Assembly: GCA_045126355.1 (NCBI GenBank)
Contig: JBGVOE010000034.1
Location: 1 to 6,370, forward strand
Source of the DNA: CAZSIA01 sp045126355
Lineage (GTDB): Bacteria > Bacillota_I > Bacilli_A > Acholeplasmatales > Anaeroplasmataceae
Length of the DNA: 6,370 nucleotides
Direction of reading: 5' to 3'
In this document: positions 1 through 4,321 of the stretch, piece after piece
How the letters are laid out: each line of letters opens with the position of its first letter
Numbering within the stretch: position 1 is the first letter of the stretch
Made by a program: the position numbers and the translations under genes
Notes under the pieces: generated by a model
The model's input: the letters and a program-made list of their open reading frames with translations, nothing else
What the model was told of the DNA's origin: nothing
Databases searched by the model: none

Positions 1-198
1 GTATCAAAAGAATATGTTGAAAAAGGACGAGTAAAAAGAGGAATATATAAATTAGATAATATGGTGTATAATGCTGATAGTGGTGGTGCTTATAATATTA
101 TGAGATTATACGCACAAGAAAAAAACACATCAATAGATATGATGTGTAAAGGATTAAGTAATCCAAGAAAAATATGTATCTGTGTAACTAGAAACTAA
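1..198 (+). CDS. tnpB: TnpB RNA-guided endonuclease, C-terminal fragment (5' end outside window)
   Basis: The 65 visible codons are open from the first base and end in TAA at 196-198. The motif NADSGGAYNIMR (visible residues 24-35) matches the RuvC-III signature of TnpB/Cas12-type nucleases, usually NADxNGAxNI. The Asp at visible residue 26 is the expected third catalytic acid. The SGG in place of the more usual xNG is a small departure. The tail GLSNPRKICICVTRN is also typical of the TnpB C-terminus. TnpB is an omega-RNA-guided DNA nuclease that cuts beside a short target-adjacent motif and helps its element persist after TnpA-mediated excision. The zinc-finger and other RuvC motifs are upstream of the window, so I cannot say whether the whole gene is intact. 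The overlap with RNA structure at its 3' end is normal for this family. Confidence 0.85.
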   Translation, partial: VSKEYVEKGRVKRGIYKLDNMVYNADSGGAYNIMRLYAQEKNTSIDMMCKGLSNPRKICICVTRN

Positions 199-310
199 TA
201 GTTATAGTAGCAGTATTGGGCAGGAACTGTCCTATAGGTAGAAAACGCAAGTTTTCACCTAGAAGCTCACTTATTCAATAGGTGAGTAGTTCACTATTAT
301 CAATTACCAT
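199..310 (+). ncRNA. Putative omega-RNA (reRNA) of the TnpB element, scaffold plus guide
   Basis: The right end folds into three successive hairpins. The first pairs GGGCAG (218-223) with CTGTCC (227-232) across a GAA loop. The second pairs AGGT/GAAAAC (236-239, 241-246, with A240 bulged) with GTTTTCACCT (251-260) across a GCAA tetraloop of the GNRA class. The third pairs CTCACTTA (266-273) with TAGGTGAG (279-286) across TTCAA, with one G-U pair. Known omega-RNAs derive from exactly this position, the 3' end of tnpB plus the right end, and use the first 16-20 bases beyond the element as guide. The predicted guide therefore starts TATTATCAATTACCAT at 295. The 5' boundary is uncertain and probably lies inside the tnpB coding sequence; the 3' boundary (about 310-315) is taken from family knowledge. 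Confidence 0.7.
266..286 (+). repeat. Subterminal imperfect hairpin at the IS right end
   Basis: Arms of 8 bp, CTCACTTA and TAGGTGAG, with one G-T wobble and a 5-base loop. It lies eight bases before the proposed border at 294. In IS200/IS605 elements the HUH transposase TnpA recognises such imperfect hairpins as single-stranded DNA, and in the RNA the same bases form the last scaffold stem. The GTG at 282-284 used by a naive gene call for the downstream exporter lies inside this 3' arm. Confidence 0.75.
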
Positions 311-1886
311 ATTAATTGGAATTACAGTTATATTATATTCGATAGGATTTATCTTATCTGCCTATTTAGAAGGACACTTCTTAATGTTAAGACAAACTGA
401 ATTCAACAAAGTAATAACTATTTATCGAAATATAGAATATAAAAATGTAGAAGATTCAGAATTTCATGATAAATTCGAATCAGCAGTACAAGCTTTAAAT
501 GGTGATGGGGTGGGATTCCAACATACTTATAATAGTTTAAATGTATTATTTAAAGGCTTAGTATGTATAGTTTTATTCTTTATATTGCTATCTTTATTTA
601 ATATATGGGTTGCTATTATATGCTTAGTTAATACCATTTTAACTACTTTATTAAATAAATTAGTAACTAATTATCAAATGAAAAGAAAAGACGATGAATC
701 TCATTTTTATCGTCAAACAAAATACTATAATACCGTATGTACAGATTTTGAATATGGTAAAGATATTAGAGTTTTTGATTTAAAAGATTTCTTGATGGAC
801 AAGTACAAGGGTAAATCTTTATCCTATTTAAAAGTTATTAAAGATGTTCAAAATAAAGAATTTAAAGTAGGATTATTAGGATTGTTAGTTTTATTATTAC
901 AAGATGGATTATCATACTTTTTAATAATTAAGGGTTATTTTGATGGCGTACTATCAATTTCAGATGTTTCTTTATATTTAACTACAGTAATTTCATTTAC
1001 TACAATATTAAGAACTTTTGTAGATGATTTAAGTTTCTTAAATAGAGATTTAAAAATGTCATCACTGTATTTTGAAATTACTGATTATGCTAATACTTTA
1101 AATGATACAAGAGGCACTTTAAATAGATTGCCTGAAGAAGAACAAGTTGAAATTGAATTCAAGAATGTTTGGTTTAAATATCCAAATACTGAAAGATATA
1201 TTTTAAAAGGATTAAATCTAAAAATTCACAAAGGTGAAAAACTCGCTATTGTAGGAACTAATGATGCTGGTAAATCTACAATTGTAAAATTAATATGTGG
1301 ATTATTTGACCCTGATGAAGGTGAAATTTTAATTAATGCTATTAATGTAAAAGAATTTAAAAAAGAAGAATATTATATGATGTTTTCTACAGTGTTCCAA
1401 GACTATCAAATTTATGCTTGCAGTGTAATGGAAAATATTTTAGGAAATGAGACATCAAAAGAAAAAATCGAACTAGCAAAGAAATGTATAGAAGCAGTTG
1501 GATTAAAAGAAAAAATAGAATCATTGCCTAATGGATATGATACTCAATTATTAAAAGTAGTAGATGAAAATGGTGTTGATTTATCTGGTGGGCAAAAACA
1601 AAAAATAGCTATAGCTAGAGCTTTAGCTAAAAATAGTAGTTTATTAATATTAGACGAACCGACTAGCGCCCTTGATCCACTTGCAGAAGCAGAAATATAT
1701 GAAAACTTTAATGCACTTGCGAATAATAAAATGGCAATTTACATATCACACAGAATGTCATCTAGTATATTCTGTGATAAGATATTGATTCTTGACAATG
1801 GTCATATTTCGGATTTTGATTCACACGAAAATCTAATGAAGAAGAAAGATAGTTTATGTTATAAATTATTTTATGACACAAGCTAA
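295..1886 (+). pseudogene. ABC exporter (membrane domain plus ATPase), 5'-truncated by the IS element and with a mutated P-loop
   Basis: The frame is open from the IS right end to TAA at 1884-1886. A GTG at 282 would give 534 residues, but it lies in the IS hairpin and has no Shine-Dalgarno. Numbering from that GTG, hydrophobic segments at about 4-28, 88-124, 195-216 and 228-245 form a type-I exporter membrane domain. The usual length is near 580-600 residues, so about 45-65 N-terminal residues, including the first membrane helix, are missing. The ATPase has Q-loop Q373, signature LSGGQ 434-438, Walker B LLILDEP 454-460, SALD 462-465 and H-loop H490. The Walker A reads GTNDAGKST (325-333), with Asp328 in place of the nearly invariant Gly of GxxGxGK[ST]. 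DENGVDLSGGQ and the overall layout recall exporters of peptides or bacteriocins, but the substrate is not shown. An internal ATG at 384 has an upstream AGAAGGA and could yield a shorter, presumably inactive product. Confidence 0.8.
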
Positions 1887-1911
1887 GAATTATAGTAATT
1901 AAACATCAAAC

Positions 1912-1956
1912 AAAGAATAAATTATGATATAGAAGTATCAAGTTTATTCTTTTTTT
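1912..1956 (+). terminator. Rho-independent terminator after the exporter
   Basis: AAAGAATAAA (1912-1921) pairs perfectly over 10 bp with TTTATTCTTT (1943-1952). An inner stem TGATA (1925-1929) / TATCA (1936-1940) stacks inside the loop. The 3' arm runs into a T tract ending at 1956. It separates the exporter remnant from the next transcription unit, whose promoter begins about 58 bases later. Confidence 0.85.
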
Positions 1957-2013
1957 CATATACTATTAATGAAAAAGATTTTAAAACTCTCAAACAAAAA
2001 AAGTGTTCGAGAC

Positions 2014-2042
2014 TTGACAAAATACTTTATAAATAATATAAT
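2014..2042 (+). promoter_or_regulatory. Consensus sigma-A promoter of the ATPase/Toprim pair
   Basis: The -35 is TTGACA (2014-2019) and the -10 is TATAAT (2037-2042), with a 17-bp spacer; both hexamers match consensus completely. Transcription should start near 2049, giving a leader of about 20 bases. The pair TCTCAAAC (1988-1995) / GTTCGAGA (2005-2012), an imperfect inverted repeat with one mismatch, abuts the -35 and could be an operator, though this is weak. The promoter predicts strong basal expression unless repressed. Confidence 0.85.
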
Positions 2043-2057
2043 ATAGTAGTAAAAAAA

Positions 2058-2065
2058 TGGAGGTG
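2058..2065 (+). promoter_or_regulatory. Strong ribosome binding site for the ATPase gene
   Basis: TGGAGGTG contains GGAGGTG, nearly the full anti-16S match, with six bases between GGAGG and the ATG at 2070. It fixes the start codon. Confidence 0.85.
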
Positions 2066-2069
2066 TACT

Positions 2070-3251
2070 ATGTTAAAAGTATTAAAAATAAGAGTTAATG
2101 GCTATAAACTTCTTGAAGATGATTTTGAAATAGATTTAACAACAAGAGCTAGAGTTTTTAGCGATGACATGAGTAATGAAATTTTACCTATTGATGATGG
2201 ATTAAATACTTTTAGAAGTATATCATTTGTTGGGGGTAACTCTTCTGGTAAAAGTACTGTTTTATCATTAATCCTTAAAACATTTAACTTCTTACAAACA
2301 GGAAGATGGGAATACATACCTCGAGAATTTAAAAAAGATAAAATCCATTTAATAATAGTATTTTATTTAAAAGGATTTCTTTTCTCTTATTCAACGGATT
2401 TTAATAAAATTGACATTGCTGATGTTTCTAATGCTAATAAGTATTCATCTATTGAAAATGAAAAACTTTATAGTGTGAAATATACAAAAAGTAGAGGAAA
2501 GAAAAATTTAGAATTACTAGAAGAAGAGGGAATTGATTCTCTTCATTTATTAGGTGGTTCATTAGGCGACACTTCTGCCATAACTAAAATAACAAAAAAT
2601 CAAATATTTGTAGATGATTTCTATACAAATAATATTACAAACTTTAATGAAGTAATTATTAGAAACACATTTTTTACAAGTTTAAATAGTTGCGATAAAC
2701 AATTAGTTTCCTCAATTATTCAATTATTAGATAATAGCATCGAATATATTGTATATAACAATTCTGATAATGTTATCTTTAAACGAGTAAACGAAGAAGA
2801 AGTTAATATTCATACTTTAGAATTAATTGCTTTATTATCTGCAGGAACATTTAGGGGTGTTGATTTATATATTAGAGCAATTAACGCAATTAAAAACGGA
2901 AAAGTATTTATTGTGGATGAAATAGAAAATTGCTTCCAAAAAAATTTGGTTTACAATTTATTGTTCCTATTTAATGACGAAAAAATTAACAAAAACGGAG
3001 CACAAATAATCTTTAGTACTCATTATGTTGAAATTTTAGATTATTTAAAACGTCGTGATGGTATTTTTATCACTCACAAAGAAAATGGTAAAATAAACGC
3101 TAAAAATTTATATTCAGATTATGATGTTAGAACAGAATTATTAAAGAGTAAACAATTTGATAACAATGTTTTCAATACATCATTAAATTATAAGCAATTA
3201 TTAGAAGTAAGGAGAAATCTGTTAAATGAATTACATTCTAATAATGACTGA
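2070..3251 (+). CDS. AAA/ABC-type ATPase (AAA15/OLD-like), candidate defence ATPase
   Basis: A complete 393-residue protein. It has the layout of SMC/OLD-type ATPases. Residues 1-50 form the N-terminal strand region with a short insertion. Walker A is GGNSSGKST (55-63). A signature-like segment LSAGTFRG lies at 256-263, Walker B KVFIVDEIEN at 278-287 (Asp283, Glu284) and the H-loop IIFSTH at 313-318 (His318). No transmembrane segments are seen. The middle (about 100-240) is a less conserved helical insertion, shorter than the long coiled coils of Rad50 or SMC. Such AAA15 ATPases sit in anti-phage systems including AbiL (AbiLi), PARIS (AriA) and OLD, where they sense infection and control a partner nuclease. 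The overlapping downstream Toprim/RloB-like gene fits this arrangement. I recognise the fold and architecture but not a named family. The start is set by the strong ribosome binding site at 2058. Confidence 0.85.
   Translation: MLKVLKIRVNGYKLLEDDFEIDLTTRARVFSDDMSNEILPIDDGLNTFRSISFVGGNSSGKSTVLSLILKTFNFLQTGRWEYIPREFKKDKIHLIIVFYLKGFLFSYSTDFNKIDIADVSNANKYSSIENEKLYSVKYTKSRGKKNLELLEEEGIDSLHLLGGSLGDTSAITKITKNQIFVDDFYTNNITNFNEVIIRNTFFTSLNSCDKQLVSSIIQLLDNSIEYIVYNNSDNVIFKRVNEEEVNIHTLELIALLSAGTFRGVDLYIRAINAIKNGKVFIVDEIENCFQKNLVYNLLFLFNDEKINKNGAQIIFSTHYVEILDYLKRRDGIFITHKENGKINAKNLYSDYDVRTELLKSKQFDNNVFNTSLNYKQLLEVRRNLLNELHSNND
3209..3214 (+). promoter_or_regulatory. Ribosome binding site for the Toprim-like gene, inside the ATPase gene
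   Basis: AAGGAG lies 11 bases before the ATG at 3226, inside the last codons of the ATPase gene. The 26-base overlap suggests coupled translation. A later in-frame ATG at 3244 would delete the first beta strand of the Toprim-like fold, so 3226 is preferred. Confidence 0.65.
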
Positions 3252-3681
3252 AGGTAACACAGAGTTGGCGTTCCTTAATGTTTTGTTAGAAAAAGGAATA
3301 TTAAAATTTTCCACTGAAGAACTTTTGATGGAGAAAATATATCATAGTAGACAAATTGATGGTGAAATAAAAGGGTATATTCAACAAGTGGATTATAAAG
3401 ATAAAGTTTTTATTTATCGAGTTGGAGACAAGCTTTCTGATAAATTGACAATTCCATCTTCAATTTTACCAGAAAAGATTGGTGGTGTTATCGACATATC
3501 GACAACACCAGAGTTCGAAGTATTATTTTTATTAAATGAGGACTTGTATGATGAATTCCTTAAAGTTAAATCAACAGTTAAAGCAAGTGAATTTTACAAA
3601 ATGAATCATAAAGGATATGGTAAGCAATCTAAATTTGTGACTAATTATTTTGATACTATGACTAACGAAGAAATAATTTAG
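3226..3681 (+). CDS. Small Toprim/RloB-like protein, partner of the ATPase, apparently C-terminally truncated
   Basis: The open frame gives 151 residues ending at TAG (3679-3681). The N-terminus YILIMTEGNTE (3-13) matches strand one and the EGxTE acidic motif of Toprim-like nucleases, as in RloB, AbiLii and OLD nucleases. VFIYRVGDKLSD (61-72) is in the place of the second acidic motif (usually DxD). ISTTPEFEVLFLLNE (91-105) resembles the NPxFExWLLLH segment of RloB-type proteins. These residues would bind metal for DNA or RNA cleavage, or at least keep that fold. The acidic residues seem present, but the spacing GDKLSD is not a standard DxD, so catalytic activity is uncertain. It overlaps the ATPase gene by 26 bases and should be co-transcribed from the 2014 promoter. 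The frame continues after the TAG for 26 codons as a plausible native tail. The link to phage defence is inferred from fold and pairing only. Confidence 0.7.
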   Translation: MNYILIMTEGNTELAFLNVLLEKGILKFSTEELLMEKIYHSRQIDGEIKGYIQQVDYKDKVFIYRVGDKLSDKLTIPSSILPEKIGGVIDISTTPEFEVLFLLNEDLYDEFLKVKSTVKASEFYKMNHKGYGKQSKFVTNYFDTMTNEEII

Positions 3682-3762
3682 TTAATTGACTTATATTCTA
3701 GAAAACACGGTAAAACAATAAAAAAACATCAGAAAACATTAAAAGAAATTATTAAGTATTAA
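3679..3762 (+). pseudogene. In-frame TAG and orphaned C-terminal tail of the Toprim-like gene
   Basis: After the TAG the same frame runs 26 more codons, reading LIDLYSRKHGKTIKKHQK and further to a TAA at 3760-3762. The peptide is basic and amphipathic like a protein C-terminus. It joins smoothly to TNEEII, and my recollection of related proteins is that they end with a similar Lys/Arg-rich segment (LxxLYxKKRGKxHKK). The simplest reading is a single nonsense change of a codon such as CAG, AAG, TTG or TGG. A sequencing error or the true end of the protein are the alternatives. An open run of 26 codons in such AT-rich DNA is suggestive but not conclusive alone. Confidence 0.55.
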
Positions 3763-3768
3763 CAAAAA

Positions 3769-3780
3769 GAAGGTTGGTGA
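3769..3780 (+). promoter_or_regulatory. Ribosome binding region of mgsA
   Basis: GAAGG (3769-3773) and GGTGA (3776-3780) lie 11 and 4 bases before the ATG at 3785. Together they look like an interrupted AGGAGGTGA. No convincing promoter is visible between the Toprim-like gene and mgsA: TTGACT at 3686 has no good -10 at the right distance. No terminator separates them either, so mgsA may be read through from the upstream unit or from a promoter inside it. Confidence 0.6.
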
Positions 3781-3784
3781 TTTT

Positions 3785-4174
3785 ATGAGAATAGCATTAA
3801 TTGCTCATGATAAAAAGAAAAATGAAATGATTGAACTGGCTAAAGAATATAAGGATGTATTATCTAAACATTGTTTATATGCAACCGGTACAACTGGTAC
3901 TTTGGTTATGGGAGAAACTGGGCTTACTATAACTAGATTTAAATCAGGTCCTTTAGGTGGTGACCAACAAATTGGTTCAATGATTGCTGAAAGTCAATTA
4001 GATTTGGTTATTTTCCTAAGAGATCCTTTAACAGCACAACCTCACGAACCAGATGTTAGCGCATTACTTCGTTTATGTGATGTAGTAAATATCCCTTTAG
4101 CAACTAATGTAGCTAGTGCAAAAATAATGTTAAAAGCATTAGATAAATTAGAACTTCCAAGTCAGAAAAAATAG
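3785..4174 (+). CDS. mgsA: Methylglyoxal synthase
   Basis: This enzyme converts dihydroxyacetone phosphate to methylglyoxal and phosphate in the cytoplasm, a bypass of lower glycolysis that frees phosphate when sugar phosphates build up. The 129-residue product covers the single MGS-like domain. Counterparts of the E. coli catalytic and binding residues all appear with a constant offset of 11: His8, Asp9, Asp60 (in GPLGGDQQIG, 55-64), His87 and Asp90 (in FLRDPLTAQPHEPD, 77-90). The phosphate-binding GTTGT is at 35-39. It is somewhat shorter than the Bacillus (about 137) and E. coli (152) enzymes, losing only the far C-terminus. The start is supported by the Shine-Dalgarno region before it and by the typical MRIALIAHDKKK beginning. 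It ends in TAG just before a terminator. Its placement after the defence-like pair looks incidental. Confidence 0.97.
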   Translation: MRIALIAHDKKKNEMIELAKEYKDVLSKHCLYATGTTGTLVMGETGLTITRFKSGPLGGDQQIGSMIAESQLDLVIFLRDPLTAQPHEPDVSALLRLCDVVNIPLATNVASAKIMLKALDKLELPSQKK

Positions 4175-4184
4175 AATAAATTTC

Positions 4185-4222
4185 AAGTCCTATGGTTAAA
4201 CTAATCATAGGATTTTTATTTT
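4185..4222 (+). terminator. Rho-independent terminator after mgsA
   Basis: TCCTATG (4188-4194) pairs perfectly with CATAGGA (4206-4212). Flanking pairs extend the stem on both sides (4185-4197 with 4203-4215, including two G-T pairs) around a 5-base loop AAACT. A T-rich run, TTTTTATTTT (4213-4222), follows. It isolates mgsA from the heat-shock unit. Confidence 0.85.
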
Positions 4223-4233
4223 ATATAACAAAA

Positions 4234-4260
4234 TTAGCACTCGAACATTGACAGTGCCAA
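4234..4260 (+). promoter_or_regulatory. CIRCE operator 1 (HrcA site), degenerate right arm
   Basis: TTAGCACTC (4234-4242), nine spacer bases, then CAGTGCCAA (4252-4260). The left arm is a perfect match to CIRCE; the right arm matches GAGTGCTAA at 7 of 9 positions. It covers the -35 hexamer of the clpB promoter, so bound HrcA would block polymerase. Confidence 0.85.
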
Positions 4261-4275
4261 AAATAGTGGTATAAT
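4248..4275 (+). promoter_or_regulatory. clpB: Sigma-A promoter of clpB
   Basis: The -35 is TTGACA (4248-4253) and the -10 is TATAAT (4270-4275), with a 16-bp spacer and an extended -10 TGG (4267-4269). The predicted start near 4282 falls inside the second CIRCE element. HrcA bound at the two sites would flank and overlap the whole promoter. Confidence 0.87.
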
Positions 4276-4279
4276 ATAA

Positions 4280-4306
4280 TTAGCACTTAGAAGTACAGAG
4301 TGCTAA
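4280..4306 (+). promoter_or_regulatory. CIRCE operator 2 (HrcA site)
   Basis: TTAGCACTT (4280-4288), nine spacer bases, then a perfect GAGTGCTAA (4298-4306). One mismatch in the left arm from TTAGCACTC-N9-GAGTGCTAA. It overlaps the transcription start and will also form a hairpin at the 5' end of the mRNA. HrcA represses through CIRCE at normal temperature and is released when GroEL is titrated by unfolded protein. Confidence 0.95.
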
Positions 4307-4309
4307 AAA

Positions 4310-4316
4310 GGGGTGA
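4310..4316 (+). promoter_or_regulatory. Ribosome binding site of clpB
   Basis: GGGGTGA, within AAAGGGGTGA, lies five bases before ATG 4322, four bases after CIRCE 2. It fixes the start of a ClpB without an N-domain and rules out an unseen upstream extension of the gene. Confidence 0.8.
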
Positions 4317-4321
4317 ATAAT

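Larger units (their letters stand above)
1..294 (+). mobile_element. Right part of an IS200/IS605-family (TnpB-carrying) element
   Basis: Only the right-hand part of the element is in the window: the end of tnpB followed by a structured non-coding right end. The right end has three consecutive hairpins and finishes with a subterminal hairpin (266-286), then GTAGTTCAC. From memory, many Firmicute IS200/IS605 right ends finish with an imperfect hairpin followed by TTCAC, so I place the border after position 294. From 295 on, the sequence reads as the interior of an ABC exporter gene, which independently supports a border close to this point. The left end, any tnpA and the target-adjacent motif lie upstream of the window and cannot be judged. 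Whether the element is autonomous or a tnpB-only (IS1341-like) version is unknown. Confidence 0.82.

Noticed and set aside
282..294. GTG at 282 as the genuine start of the exporter
   Set aside because: It lies in the 3' arm of the IS hairpin with no Shine-Dalgarno before it, and the resulting protein lacks the first membrane helix; the opening residues come from IS sequence.
1988..2012. LexA/SOS box ahead of the ATPase gene
   Set aside because: The Gram-positive SOS box needs GAAC and GTTC halves four bases apart; only an imperfect, wider dyad is present.
2102..2317. Minus-strand open frame of 71 codons
   Set aside because: It lies wholly inside the ATPase gene opposite its Walker A region, has no ribosome site and no recognisable domain; it is a shadow frame.
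3249..3257. TGA read as tryptophan, as in Mycoplasma
   Set aside because: Reading through would add only two residues to the ATPase, and all clear tryptophans in the window (exporter, ATPase, ClpB) use TGG with no internal TGA.
3686..3716. TTGACT (3686-3691) as a promoter for mgsA
   Set aside because: The best -10 candidate, TAAAAC at 3711, is poor and spaced 19 bp; TATATT at 3692 touches the -35.
4223..4321. CtsR operator before clpB
   Set aside because: No tandem GGTCAAA-type heptads are visible; the operators match CIRCE.
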